Below are positions 45,868-55,083 of a DNA stretch of 56,397 bases, piece after piece. The translations under genes were made by a program, and so were the position numbers. Position 1 is the stretch's first letter; every line of letters starts with the position of its first letter. Under the pieces are notes generated by a model. The model was not told where the DNA came from. It ran no database searches and saw only the letters and a program-made list of their open reading frames with translations. This DNA is from Candidatus Rifleibacteriota bacterium (GTDB lineage: Bacteria > Muiribacteriota > Ozemobacteria > Ozemobacterales > Ozemobacteraceae). Location of the stretch: positions 1-56,397 of the forward strand of contig JAHISQ010000129.1 in NCBI GenBank assembly GCA_018818125.1, in the 5' to 3' direction.

Positions 45868-46674
45868 ATGAGAATCTCACCTATACAACCAGACAACCGT
45901 ATCTTCATACTGATGTTTGCGCTGCTTTATTTCACAGGCATCAACGCGACTTTTGCTCAGCAGAAGTTTCCTGCCTGGATGGATGAAGTTGAATCCGGGT
46001 CTAAAGCCAAGCAAGGCTTTAATGAGCCAAGTATGCCAATAGACCCTACTACTGGCCAGCCTGCCGAAGAGCGCGTCCGGCGAAAAGGCTTCAAGCCAGA
46101 ACTGCCTGATTTTAAGAAAATGCGCGAAAAGGCTATAAAAGCCGAAATGGAAAAAAAGAACAGCGATGGCGACACTCTTGATAAGTCTTACAACGTGTCA
46201 GTCAGCAATCTTGAGCAGCTGAACAAGAACAAAGCAATGCTTGAGGAGCTTCTGGCCAACAATCCTGAACCTAATCAGCGATTACAGGTGCTTGACGGGC
46301 TCAAGGACATCGAAAATAAAATTAAACTCAGCCTGGAACTGCTGGCACTTATAAAAGGCGACAACGCTTCTTCTACCCCAAGACAGGCAATCGCCAGTCT
46401 AACGGCGAGCCAGTTTGATCGAGCCATGGCGCTGCAAAAGCAGTTGTTTTCAAGCAAACCCATGACTGCCGGCAAGATAACCGGACCGACGCCCCCGGCT
46501 GGCTGGACAGGCTCTGATACGGCGAAACTAAACGAAGCTGAAAATGACGACGATGTTGAAGCAAAAGCAGCCAGACTTCGCAACCGCCCATACCGACCGG
46601 GCCGCATCAAATCGTTTTATCTTGAATCGAAAGAGGCTCAGAAAAAAGCCACCGAGGAGGCTGACAAAGAGTGA
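45868..46674 (+). CDS. Exported hypothetical protein
   Basis: A 268-residue protein with a signal peptide (about 1-30, ending TFAQ). The mature part is highly charged, with a helical Lys/Glu-rich stretch (about 80-160) and a C-terminal disordered region rich in Pro, Asp and Arg. No family is recognised. No clear Shine-Dalgarno precedes the ATG. Its stop overlaps the GTG of the next gene (GTGA), so both exported proteins are probably made together, possibly as a pair. Confidence 0.72.
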   Translation: MRISPIQPDNRIFILMFALLYFTGINATFAQQKFPAWMDEVESGSKAKQGFNEPSMPIDPTTGQPAEERVRRKGFKPELPDFKKMREKAIKAEMEKKNSDGDTLDKSYNVSVSNLEQLNKNKAMLEELLANNPEPNQRLQVLDGLKDIENKIKLSLELLALIKGDNASSTPRQAIASLTASQFDRAMALQKQLFSSKPMTAGKITGPTPPAGWTGSDTAKLNEAENDDDVEAKAARLRNRPYRPGRIKSFYLESKEAQKKATEEADKE

Positions 46675-47666
46675 AACAGCTGCGCAGACGTCTACTGGTA
46701 ATGCTGCTGATTTTGTCGGGATTTTTATCTGCGACCTGCCAAGCACAGTATTCCGTGCTTAAAGGCAATGAGCCGCGCATCAGAGCAATTCTTTATCACT
46801 CAGACAACCCGCGTGCACTCATATATTACAACAATCAGCGCTTTCACGTTGTCGATAAAATGCGTCTCGACGACGAGTGGTATGTAGAACAGATCCGGCG
46901 GGAAAGCATATTATTTAAAAAGTCTTCGACGCAGACCTTTGCCGAAATCTACCTGAATCCGCCCAAACGCGCACGCAACCATCGTGACTGGTCTTTTTTC
47001 GGGCACCCGATCGCCCTGTGGGAGGCAATAGAATTGCTCGCACACGGCTTTGGCTACCAGGCTCTGATGCATTTCCAGGCAGGCGGGGCGGTTATTCCCG
47101 GCAGTCATGACTCCAATTTGCAAAACATGCTGCGCAAGGTCATTCCACCACACCACCGCTTTGCAGTTGTTGGCCCACTCCTGCTGGTATTGCCAGTTCA
47201 ACCATCCGGCGAGGATTGGAAAGAGGTGCTCAACCGCATGACCAAATCTTCTCCCGGGCTACTGACTCTGCGTTACCCCGGCCTTAATAAGCCAGGGGTA
47301 ATAATCTCGCGAGGTGACGACATTCAGTTCATTCTGAGAAAAATTTCGCTCGGAGGAAAAGTGCCGATTCAGTTCCCGCGTGATCTGCACTTTCCGGTTT
47401 ATGCATCGTTTCGCAGTGTGCCGTTCGCCCAAATCCTTTCTAACACAGTCTATCTGAACCAATGCATTATCATAGAAAGAGAAGAAGGGCTCGAAGTGAC
47501 TCCCTGGCCGCGCCAAATTCTGCAAAGACGCCCTTATGCAGATTATCCGCTGATACAAAGCCTGCCAATTGAGCCACAGGACGGTTCAGGCCCCACCCCT
47601 CCACCTATTGTAACTGAACATCTGCTCAAACACCCTCTGGTTTACCAGAATCCGGACGATCTATGA
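46671..47666 (+). CDS. Exported protein with GspC/PilP-like and secretin-N-like regions
   Basis: A 331-residue exported protein. After the signal peptide (about 1-25), residues 28-96 (with DNPRALIYYNNQRFHVVDKM) resemble the small beta domain of GspC and PilP, where a self-similar 'NPRAiING..y.vGd' pattern is typical. Residues 213-278 (with FRSVPFAQILSNTVYLNQ) resemble the STN/secretin N-domain. Both assignments are by eye and need a profile search. It starts at GTG 46671 with GAGGAGG upstream and overlaps the DUF362 gene by four bases. A role in secretin or pilus assembly is inferred. Confidence 0.65.
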   Translation: MKQLRRRLLVMLLILSGFLSATCQAQYSVLKGNEPRIRAILYHSDNPRALIYYNNQRFHVVDKMRLDDEWYVEQIRRESILFKKSSTQTFAEIYLNPPKRARNHRDWSFFGHPIALWEAIELLAHGFGYQALMHFQAGGAVIPGSHDSNLQNMLRKVIPPHHRFAVVGPLLLVLPVQPSGEDWKEVLNRMTKSSPGLLTLRYPGLNKPGVIISRGDDIQFILRKISLGGKVPIQFPRDLHFPVYASFRSVPFAQILSNTVYLNQCIIIEREEGLEVTPWPRQILQRRPYADYPLIQSLPIEPQDGSGPTPPPIVTEHLLKHPLVYQNPDDL

Positions 47667-48841
47667 CTAAGGGAACGCTGTCGCTCCAGAGGTGTGAAAC
47701 ATATGATCAAAAGCTGGTTTATAACGCAATCCAAAAACTGCTCGCACCTCTCGGCGGCATAAAAGCCTTTGTTAAACCAGGCTACCGCGTTCTACTCAAG
47801 CCCAACATGCTCAGCTGCAAGGAGCCAGAGAAGGCCGCAACTACCCATCCGGCCGTTATCGAAGCAGTAGCAAGAATCTGCTGCGAAGCTGGCGCAACGG
47901 TTTTTATCGGCGACAGTCCACCAGCCATATTCGGGCGCGCCGAAGAATTCTGGGACAAAACAGGATTCGCTGCTGCAGCAGCCAACAGCGGCGCACAACT
48001 ACTAAATTTTGAAAGCGGCGACAAAAAACTGGTCAGATTTAACAGCAATGGTCGACAATTAACCGTTTACGTAACCCAGCATTATTATGAAGCAGATCTG
48101 GTAATCAATCTGCCTAAAATGAAGACTCACAACCTCACTCGTATTACCGGAGCTTTGAAGAACCTTTTCGGCCTACTGCCAGGCCTGGCTAAAGCTCAGT
48201 GGCACAAGGCCTTTCCGCGACCGGTCGAATTTTCTGATTTCATAACCGACCTTGCGCATCAGTTGCCCTGCGGCCTGACCATCATGGATGGTATAGAGGG
48301 AATGGACGGACAAGGGCCGGCAGGAGGCAGGGTGGTAAAACCGGGCGTTCTGATGGCAGCAACTTCGCCAGTCACTATTGATCTCGGATTTTGCAAAATT
48401 GTTGGACTCAACCCAGAAGAAATCCCGATGTTACGAAGATGTCAGGCACTCAACTGGGGCGCCGCTTCTCTCGATCAGATCGAAATCGTCGGAGAACCGA
48501 TTGAAACGTTGACAATCCGGGATTTCCGGGTGCCAAGGCTTGCAACAATGTCACTGGTGCCGGAGTGGTTGATCAACCTTGCACGGAAATTGTTCTGGGC
48601 AGGCCCGAGATTACTGCCGGATCTCTGTATAAAATGCGGTCGTTGCAAAAAAATCTGCCCGGCAGCTGCAATAGTAATTAGTGAATCTGGCGCAGAATTC
48701 AATCGCAAAAGTTGCATTGCCTGCTTCTGCTGCATGGAAGTCTGCCCTGTCGATGCCATCGAAATGAAAACCAGCTCACTACTCGGGCTGCTCTTTAAGC
48801 TGCGCGGCATAAAGCGCAATATCAGGAAACGCAAAAATTGA
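47663..48841 (+). CDS. DUF362 protein with two [4Fe-4S] clusters
   Basis: A 392-residue cytoplasmic protein. Residues 1-300 are a DUF362 domain (GYRVLLKPNML, then INLPKMKTHNLTRITGALKNLFGLLPG). The C-terminal part is a two-cluster ferredoxin: CIKCGRCKKICP (322-333) and CIACFCCMEVCP (351-362). Proteins of this type are electron carriers or maturation factors of unknown substrate. The ATG overlaps the upstream stop (ATGA), and the stop overlaps the start of the acyltransferase gene. Its place at the head of a lipid A/LPS block is unusual. Confidence 0.92.
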   Translation: MTKGTLSLQRCETYDQKLVYNAIQKLLAPLGGIKAFVKPGYRVLLKPNMLSCKEPEKAATTHPAVIEAVARICCEAGATVFIGDSPPAIFGRAEEFWDKTGFAAAAANSGAQLLNFESGDKKLVRFNSNGRQLTVYVTQHYYEADLVINLPKMKTHNLTRITGALKNLFGLLPGLAKAQWHKAFPRPVEFSDFITDLAHQLPCGLTIMDGIEGMDGQGPAGGRVVKPGVLMAATSPVTIDLGFCKIVGLNPEEIPMLRRCQALNWGAASLDQIEIVGEPIETLTIRDFRVPRLATMSLVPEWLINLARKLFWAGPRLLPDLCIKCGRCKKICPAAAIVISESGAEFNRKSCIACFCCMEVCPVDAIEMKTSSLLGLLFKLRGIKRNIRKRKN

Positions 48842-49794
48842 AACGGTATCTGATAAATCTTTTTCATTGGCTTCAGGCCAGGCTCCTCAGCCTTCTTGCC
48901 CGAAGCTGCCATAACATGTCGTTGCGACATAAACAGCATCTGGCACAATTTTTGACTTTGCTGGCCTATGAACTACTCGGACTACGACGGCAGCAGGTTA
49001 TAGAAAGTTTACAACTGCACCTGGAGTTGCCTCCGACTGAAGCTAAGAGACTGGGCAAAAAAGTTTACTGCAATTTCCTGCTCAACGCTTTTGAAATGGC
49101 TTCACTGGCATGTATCAGCCGCGAGCAACTGCTCGAAAAGCTTGATGTGCAGGGGCTTGAGCATCTTGACAATGCTATGGCTCTAAAAAAGGGAACGATT
49201 ATCGTATCCGGGCACTTTGGCCTCTGGGAAATGATGCCGCATTGGTTGGCCATAAATGGCTACCCGGTTTGCACGGTAGTCAGGCGACAGAACAACCCGC
49301 ACGTAGATACCTGGATGGAAAATATGCGCCAGCGCCTGGGCGCAAAAACAACAGACTCCGGCTTTGGTATCAGAGAAATTCTTCGCTCACTGCGAAAAGG
49401 CCAGATTCTGGCTCTGATGGTCGACCAGGATAACGGCAAACAGGGTGTTTTTGTGCGTTTCTTCAAGCACTGGGCTTCTGCACCAACTGGCCCGGCACAA
49501 CTTTCTCTCAAAACGGGTGCGCCAGTTGTGCCACTGTTCCTTATTCCAAATTTCAGAGGCAAACATCTGTTCAAAATTTACCCGGCTATCAACCCGGACG
49601 ATTACCAAAACAACATTGAAGGCCAGCGCCAGATCACGGCCAAATACACTGCGATACTCGAAGAGTTGGTCAGACAGCAGCCACAGAACTGGTTCTGGCT
49701 GCACCGCCGATGGAAGACCCAGCCTCACAACGCTCCAAACAACCCATGGGCACAACTGGCAACTAAAACTGATGATTCGTCTTTGACTTCTTAG
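48838..49794 (+). CDS. Lipid A biosynthesis acyltransferase (LpxL/HtrB family)
   Basis: This 318-residue inner-membrane-associated protein should transfer a secondary acyl chain to Kdo-lipid IVA or a related lipid. The catalytic His-x4-acid motif is HFGLWE (His126, Glu131), with Glu in the place of the more common Asp. VDQDNGKQGVFVRFF and WFWLHRRWK are further family motifs. The N-terminus is hydrophobic and basic. The start is TTG 48838, overlapping the DUF362 stop, with AGGAAA nearby. The family could also include phosphatidylinositol mannoside acyltransferases, but waaA next door favours lipid A. Confidence 0.9.
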   Translation: MKRYLINLFHWLQARLLSLLARSCHNMSLRHKQHLAQFLTLLAYELLGLRRQQVIESLQLHLELPPTEAKRLGKKVYCNFLLNAFEMASLACISREQLLEKLDVQGLEHLDNAMALKKGTIIVSGHFGLWEMMPHWLAINGYPVCTVVRRQNNPHVDTWMENMRQRLGAKTTDSGFGIREILRSLRKGQILALMVDQDNGKQGVFVRFFKHWASAPTGPAQLSLKTGAPVVPLFLIPNFRGKHLFKIYPAINPDDYQNNIEGQRQITAKYTAILEELVRQQPQNWFWLHRRWKTQPHNAPNNPWAQLATKTDDSSLTS

Positions 49795-49841
49795 CCCCAG
49801 ACAGGCTAAATATATGTATAGAAAATCAGACTGGAGAAAAC

Positions 49842-49872
49842 TGCAGAATCGGCAAAATGCTTTGATTCTGCA
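49842..49872 (+). promoter_or_regulatory. Hairpin in the waaA leader
   Basis: A perfect nine-base inverted repeat (TGCAGAATC at 49842-49850, complement at 49864-49872) ends nine bases before the waaA ATG. No T-run follows. It could occlude or pace ribosome entry; function unproven. Confidence 0.45.
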
Positions 49873-49881
49873 CTATAAGTA

Positions 49882-51159
49882 ATGAGCAAAATCTATCTTA
49901 AATCTTATCAGTGGCTACTTCGAGCCTTAGTTGAACTGCTCGATCTGTTTCCGCCACGGCGTATCGAAAAAGAAGAATTTGCTCTGCGCAAGGGAATTCT
50001 GCCAGAAGATTATGATGCCCCGGCAGAAGGCACATTCTGGATTCATGGCGCTTCACTCGGTGAGGTCATTACGCTGCGCCCCTTTTTGCGGGAAATGGCG
50101 CAACTATATGGAAAGAACCGCATTATTTGCACTGCAACCACGCTGGACGGGCTTCGCCAGCTCAAAGTCGATGCAATCTGCGGCTTTGCAACCCTGCTGC
50201 CGATAGAACTGCCTGCTTTCACAGTGCCATTTATCGAAAAAATCAGACCTAAGCTCATGATGATCAGCGAAACAGAGATCTGGCCACTGCTACTCGACAC
50301 ACTGGCACGCAAAAAGATTCCTTATGGCATCATCAACGGTCGCATCAACGAAAAAACTGTACGGCTCATGCGCATCGCCTGGCCTCTATTTGAGCCTGCA
50401 ATCAGCAATATGGCCTTCGTTTTTCCGCAGGAAAAGCAATATCAGCGGCGATTCAGAGTTCTTGGCGTCGAAACTGACAAACAAAACACTCTCGGCTGCT
50501 TTAAATACGACATTGCCGAAAACATGCCAGACGAGCGCAAAATTCGCGACAAAGCTGGCATTGCCCATGATCGACCGGTATTGCTGTTTGGTAGCACGCA
50601 CCCGGGCGAAGAAGAATTAATTTTAGATGCACTCGAACCATTATGGGACGGCCTCAATGCCACAGTAGTCATTGCACCCAGGCACGTCAAGCGTATCGAA
50701 GAACTTGAGGCTTTGCTCAAAAAACGCAATCTTGACTATAAAAAGGTATCAGACGGCCCTAAAGCCGTGCAGCGAATTCTTTTGGTTGACACCATGGGCG
50801 AACTGCGCAACTTTTATTCGATTTGCGCACTGGCATTTGTTGGCGGTAGCCTGATCAAAAGGGGCGGTCACAACCTGATGGAGCCTGCAGCCTATGCAAA
50901 GCCTGTAATCACCGGTCCAAACACCTCTAATTTTCGTTACGAAATGATGGCTTTAAACCGAGCACGTGCAGTCATAACTGTTAACAACTCTCATGAACTA
51001 CGCGAAACCATCAGTCAGTGGCTAAATAATCCTAAAGAATTTGTCGAATTTGGATTACGTGCCAGAAAGGTTCTCGATTCAATGTCGGGTGCCTGCCACC
51101 GCACTATTGTGAGTCTACAAAAAATGAACCTGCTACCACCATGTCAGAAATCGAAATAG
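49882..51159 (+). CDS. waaA: 3-deoxy-D-manno-octulosonic acid (Kdo) transferase
   Basis: WaaA (KdtA) attaches Kdo from CMP-Kdo to the lipid A precursor at the inner membrane. The 425-residue length is standard. Family motifs are plain: WIHGASLGEV with the catalytic Glu, ISETEIWP, FGSTHPGEEE and FVGGSLIKRGGHNLMEPAA. The N-terminus has the usual hydrophobic anchor. No good Shine-Dalgarno is seen. A small hairpin precedes the ATG. The 3' end overlaps the first GT9 gene by 19 bases. Confidence 0.96.
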   Translation: MSKIYLKSYQWLLRALVELLDLFPPRRIEKEEFALRKGILPEDYDAPAEGTFWIHGASLGEVITLRPFLREMAQLYGKNRIICTATTLDGLRQLKVDAICGFATLLPIELPAFTVPFIEKIRPKLMMISETEIWPLLLDTLARKKIPYGIINGRINEKTVRLMRIAWPLFEPAISNMAFVFPQEKQYQRRFRVLGVETDKQNTLGCFKYDIAENMPDERKIRDKAGIAHDRPVLLFGSTHPGEEELILDALEPLWDGLNATVVIAPRHVKRIEELEALLKKRNLDYKKVSDGPKAVQRILLVDTMGELRNFYSICALAFVGGSLIKRGGHNLMEPAAYAKPVITGPNTSNFRYEMMALNRARAVITVNNSHELRETISQWLNNPKEFVEFGLRARKVLDSMSGACHRTIVSLQKMNLLPPCQKSK

Positions 51160-52115
51160 TTCTACGTCTTAACGCAATGGGCGACATTCTGCTCACAGTA
51201 CCCACCCTTCGTGCTATTGCCGCGCAGGGTGTAGATGTTCATCTGGTAATTCACAGCCGATGGGCGCAACTGGCCGGGTTTCTGCCGGCAAACATACACT
51301 TCTACGGTGGCACTGGCAACCTGATAAAACTCGCCGGCCAGCTGAAAAAACTGCATGCCCGTGCGGTATTTGATCTGCAGGGCAAACTGTCAACCATTGC
51401 GCTACGTTCAATGCTCAATGCACCAATTACCAGAGTTTATCAGAAACGTAACATTAGCGAGCAACTGCAGGCTATACGTGGCAAATATCCATTGAGATTC
51501 TTTGATCAACGTCCAGTCTGGCAAAAGTATGGCGATGTCTGCGGAGTAAACATCGACAACCCTGATGCTACGCTGAATCTTAATCAGGCCTATCTTAATG
51601 AATGTCGGAAAATTTTACATGAATTGAGCCTCGAAGAAAAAAAATTCATTCTGCTGCATCCAGACGCTTCCAAACCCGGAAAAAGCATCCCGGCACCCCT
51701 CGTTGCAGCCTTACAGAAAAATATGCCCCATCCCACCGCCCTGATTGGCACCAGCGACAGTGAATTACCGACTGACATGCATAGCATCGATCTGCGCAAC
51801 CGCTTTTCACTCTACCATCTACCGGGAATATTACATCTGGCAGCTGCCGTAATTTCTTCTGATTCAGGGCCCATGCACCTGGCAAGAGCTGTTAAAACCC
51901 CGATCGCCGCGCTGTTTTTTCAGACCTGCCCTTCGCTTGGCTTCGCGCCAATTCCGGCCAAAAATGTATTAGTGCTTTCAGAACCACTTGTTTGCAAGCC
52001 CTGCAGTCTTCATGGCCAGAACTTCAACTGTCCCGAAGGTCATTTTGCCTGTAGAGACGTAGATATTGCCAAAACTGTCGAAAAAATTTCGCACTTTATT
52101 GCAGGTTTTTTATGA
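51141..52115 (+). CDS. GT9-family glycosyltransferase (heptosyltransferase-like)
   Basis: A 324-residue member of glycosyltransferase family 9, which adds heptose (or a related sugar) to the inner LPS core. The N-terminus shows the acceptor-site pattern LRLNAMGDILLTVPTLRAI; the C-terminal half has the ADP-heptose-binding motif SSDSGPMHLARAVKTP. It starts within the end of waaA and overlaps the next gene by four bases. The Cys-rich tail (CKPCSLHG...CPEGHFAC) is typical of LPS heptosyltransferases. It is probably WaaC-like, but acceptor specificity is not decidable. Confidence 0.88.
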   Translation: MSEIEIVLRLNAMGDILLTVPTLRAIAAQGVDVHLVIHSRWAQLAGFLPANIHFYGGTGNLIKLAGQLKKLHARAVFDLQGKLSTIALRSMLNAPITRVYQKRNISEQLQAIRGKYPLRFFDQRPVWQKYGDVCGVNIDNPDATLNLNQAYLNECRKILHELSLEEKKFILLHPDASKPGKSIPAPLVAALQKNMPHPTALIGTSDSELPTDMHSIDLRNRFSLYHLPGILHLAAAVISSDSGPMHLARAVKTPIAALFFQTCPSLGFAPIPAKNVLVLSEPLVCKPCSLHGQNFNCPEGHFACRDVDIAKTVEKISHFIAGFL

Positions 52116-53119
52116 AAACCATAGTTATTGGTCTAAACTGGCTTGGCGACATAATAATGTCGACACCGGCCATTGTTGCGGCCGCTGAAACCAGCGAGAT
52201 ACACGTTGTCACCAGACCACACCTGAGCGATGTCTACAAGCTTCTGCCCGGCAACATAACAGTCCATCCGATAGCGACCAATGCCGCCTTTCATGAAGTT
52301 ATCAGAGCACTCAAGCCCTTACGACGACTTGGAGCCGATCAGGCAATTGCCCTGCCCGATTCATGGCGGGCAGCAGCTCTAGCCAAGGCCTGCGGCACCG
52401 GCAAAAGCATTGGCTTCGCCAATCAGTTGCGCAGTCTGCTGCTTAAACAGGCCATCGCCAAACCAGTAGATTTCAAGCTGATGCATGAGTCTGACCTGCA
52501 TTTTATGCTGATAAAAAAAGCTGGGCTTGCCAGCAAAAAACCGGCTCTGCCAATTTATAGGCCTGATTCACAAATGCGCCGCGATGTTTTCGAAAAATTC
52601 GGGTTGAACGAAAACGAAAACTATATGGTTATCGCGCCAGGAGCGGCCTTTGGTTCAGCCAAGCGCTGGCCGCCCGAGAAGTTTGCCGAACTGGTCAGAC
52701 TGATTTCAGACTATTACCAGATGCCGATTGTACTGACAGCCGGCAGTAGCGAAACCGATCTAACCAGATATATTCGTGACGAAGCACGCGGCAGGCTCAT
52801 CGACACTGCCGGCCAGACAAGTATCACCGAGCTTGCCTGCCTGCTAAGTCAGGCAACTGCGCTCATCGCCAATGATTCTGGCACCATGCACCTGGGAGCG
52901 CTTTGCGGCACTCCCACAGTTGTGCCGGTTGGGCCAACCGATATGATGCGAACTGGCCCTCTCAACACCAGATTTGCGTCTGTCAGCACCGATATTTGCC
53001 CACAAGCACCATGCCGACAAAGAGTTTGCCCACGCCAGGATCAGATATGCATGCAAAATATCAGCGCTCTCGCCATCTTTGTCGAGCTGCAAGAACTCCT
53101 CGAAACTGACCATGACTAA
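52112..53119 (+). CDS. waaF: ADP-heptose:LPS heptosyltransferase II
   Basis: A 335-residue GT9 enzyme closest to WaaF. The N-terminus LNWLGDIIMSTPA and the donor-site motifs APGAAFGSAKRWP and NDSGTMHLGALCGTP are those of heptosyltransferase II. Four Cys lie in the C-terminal segment, as in its neighbour. It overlaps the upstream gene by four bases and the downstream gene by eight. Function: addition of a second core heptose. Confidence 0.9.
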   Translation: MKTIVIGLNWLGDIIMSTPAIVAAAETSEIHVVTRPHLSDVYKLLPGNITVHPIATNAAFHEVIRALKPLRRLGADQAIALPDSWRAAALAKACGTGKSIGFANQLRSLLLKQAIAKPVDFKLMHESDLHFMLIKKAGLASKKPALPIYRPDSQMRRDVFEKFGLNENENYMVIAPGAAFGSAKRWPPEKFAELVRLISDYYQMPIVLTAGSSETDLTRYIRDEARGRLIDTAGQTSITELACLLSQATALIANDSGTMHLGALCGTPTVVPVGPTDMMRTGPLNTRFASVSTDICPQAPCRQRVCPRQDQICMQNISALAIFVELQELLETDHD

Positions 53120-54140
53120 ACAGAGATTCATGGTTTCGCGCACTGACCGCGCCGGCGACCTGATTCTTACCCTGCCAGTCTTTCGTGAGCTGAGAAAAGC
53201 ATTTAAAAACGCGCATATCATCGCGCATGTCAGGGCCTATACCGCGCCATTGCTCAAGCTTTGCCCGGAAGTTGATGAAATAGTAATTGATGACGATTAC
53301 CCCGCCGGGCTTTTCTCCAGCCCACTGACAACCGCCTTCAAAAGGCTTAAGATCATCCACTGCTTCATGGTTCACCCGGCCGGGCGCGCCATAGTGGCAG
53401 CCTGGCGGGCGGGCATTAAAACACGTACCGGCCGGGCATCGAATATCTGGCAGATGCTGCTCAATGATCGCCGTGTGCAAAAGCGATCCAGTAATGAAAA
53501 ACATGAATTTTGCTACAATCTTGATCTACTGCAGAGCATCGTACCAAAGATTGACTATTCGCCTTATATATTCAGGCTCACAGAAGAACAGAAAAGTCGC
53601 GGTGCCGCCAAAATAGCAGAACTGGGACTGCAGCGACCGATAATAATTCATCCGGGGCATGGCGGCTCAGCACATAACATCAGCACTGAACGCTATGCTG
53701 AACTGGCGCAAATGCTTATCAAACACAATTTACCGGTTCTGGTAAGCCTTGGACCCGGCGAAGAGAAACTTAAAAGCCGCTTTGAGCCAGCGCAGAACGG
53801 CCGACTGAACTTTTTGTGCAATGTTCCCGATCTCGCCGAACTGGGAGCCGTTTTTTCGGCATGTTCAGCTTTCGTCGGCGGTTCAACCGGCCCGTTGCAT
53901 CTGGCAGCCTCGCTGCAACTGCCAGCAGTAGCATTTTTCCCGCCAGTAGCAGCCATGACACCGAAACGCTGGGGTCCGGTCGGCGGCAAAAGCCTTGTCC
54001 TCAAGCCAGATTTGGGTTATTGTAAAGGAAAGTGCGATAAGTGCGCCAATTCAGGCTGCATGACCCAGATCAGACTGGAGCCAGCTTTAGACTGGCTTTT
54101 AGAGGAACTTAACCTTGAATACTCCAATAATCGTCAATGA
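53112..54140 (+). CDS. GT9-family glycosyltransferase
   Basis: The third GT9 gene in a row, 342 residues. Motifs: RTDRAGDLILTLPVFREL near the N-terminus, IHPGHGGSAHN in the donor domain and GGSTGPLHLAASLQLP. It is more diverged than WaaF and probably adds a further core sugar. The frame is open to 52974, but the ATG at 53112 gives the family N-terminus and an eight-base overlap with waaF. The 3' end overlaps the arfB start. Confidence 0.88.
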   Translation: MTKQRFMVSRTDRAGDLILTLPVFRELRKAFKNAHIIAHVRAYTAPLLKLCPEVDEIVIDDDYPAGLFSSPLTTAFKRLKIIHCFMVHPAGRAIVAAWRAGIKTRTGRASNIWQMLLNDRRVQKRSSNEKHEFCYNLDLLQSIVPKIDYSPYIFRLTEEQKSRGAAKIAELGLQRPIIIHPGHGGSAHNISTERYAELAQMLIKHNLPVLVSLGPGEEKLKSRFEPAQNGRLNFLCNVPDLAELGAVFSACSAFVGGSTGPLHLAASLQLPAVAFFPPVAAMTPKRWGPVGGKSLVLKPDLGYCKGKCDKCANSGCMTQIRLEPALDWLLEELNLEYSNNRQ

Positions 54141-54552
54141 ATACCTGACCATACCAGCCGAGCAACTGGAAGTCAGTGCGGTGCGCTCATCTGGCCCGGG
54201 CGGGCAAAACGTTAATAAGGTGGCGACCTGCATCGAACTGCGCTTTAACCCTGAACGTTGCCAGCAACTCAGTGTGCCAGTGATTAACCGACTGCTGGCA
54301 CTGGCCGGCAAACGCATCGACTCAGAAAACACTATTATCATCACCAGTCAAAAGTATCGAGAGCAATCGCGCAACCTCGACGATGCCTGTGACAAACTAA
54401 AGAACATGATTCTCAAGGCCCTTACTCCACCAAAACCCCGACGGGCAACCCGCCCCACTAGAGCTTCTGTCGAAAGGCGCATCGGCAAGAAAAAACAGAC
54501 CAGCGATAAAAAATCACAGCGACGCCGCCCAGACTGGTCCGACAACGATTAG
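54115..54552 (+). CDS. arfB: Alternative ribosome-rescue factor ArfB (class-I RF-like hydrolase)
   Basis: ArfB releases peptidyl-tRNA from stalled ribosomes. The 145-residue protein has the catalytic GGQ (Gly29-Gly30-Gln31) within RSSGPGGQNVNKV and a basic, disordered C-terminal tail (KPRRATRPTRASVERR) that enters the mRNA channel. There is no codon-recognition domain. The TTG start at 54115 has AGAGGAA nine bases upstream and lies 26 bases inside the GT9 gene. Secure family assignment. Confidence 0.94.
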   Translation: MNTPIIVNEYLTIPAEQLEVSAVRSSGPGGQNVNKVATCIELRFNPERCQQLSVPVINRLLALAGKRIDSENTIIITSQKYREQSRNLDDACDKLKNMILKALTPPKPRRATRPTRASVERRIGKKKQTSDKKSQRRRPDWSDND

Positions 54553-54618
54553 ACAAAATAAATACGTTCATTTGCTGCTGATAATGGGAACCGAAATCAA
54601 TGCCTGAGTTACACACCT

Positions 54619-55083
54619 ATGATTAATGAAATTGATCTGCATGGCCTTACCCAGATTGAAGCGGTCGAGGCTTTGGTTAAATATTATAATCGCCAGGTAA
54701 AAAATGGCGATTGCAGTCGCATTGATGTCATTCATGGCTATGGCTCCAGTGGCGAAGGCGGGTCTCTACGCATCAGAATCCGCGGCTTTCTCGCCAGTCA
54801 TGCCGATTGTCTCAGATTTGAGCCAGGCGAATATTTTCTACCTCTCAATCCGGGTAAAACGCTGGTTTTTCCGTTGCGGATGCTGCCTGATGCTGTCGAT
54901 CTGCTTGCCGATGAAATTCTCGAATACTGTTCCACAGCTAAAACCATGAGTAAAATCAGCGGGAAATTTCGCCGCCACGGCGATGTCAAAATTCAGGCGT
55001 CGATAAAAAATCTTGAGAAGCAGGGCGCCATAACCTCTTTTTACAAGGGACCATATCGCCACTACCAGGCCAAACTCCCCTGA
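54619..55083 (+). CDS. Smr-domain protein
   Basis: A 154-residue protein with an N-terminal Smr (small MutS-related) domain: DLHGLTQIEAVEAL and the VIHGYGSSGEGGSLRIRI nuclease loop. The C-terminal 60 residues are a separate, basic helical region (GKFRRHGDVKIQASIKNLEKQGAI) which looks like a winged-helix-type fold. Such proteins are nucleic-acid-binding endonucleases, in some cases involved in clearing collided ribosomes, which fits the arfB neighbour. No convincing ribosome site is seen before the ATG. Confidence 0.85.
   Translation: MINEIDLHGLTQIEAVEALVKYYNRQVKNGDCSRIDVIHGYGSSGEGGSLRIRIRGFLASHADCLRFEPGEYFLPLNPGKTLVFPLRMLPDAVDLLADEILEYCSTAKTMSKISGKFRRHGDVKIQASIKNLEKQGAITSFYKGPYRHYQAKLP

Noticed and set aside
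52974..53111. Upstream extension of the third GT9 gene to 52974
   Set aside because: It would overlap waaF by about 145 bases; ATG 53112 gives the conserved N-terminus and an eight-base overlap.
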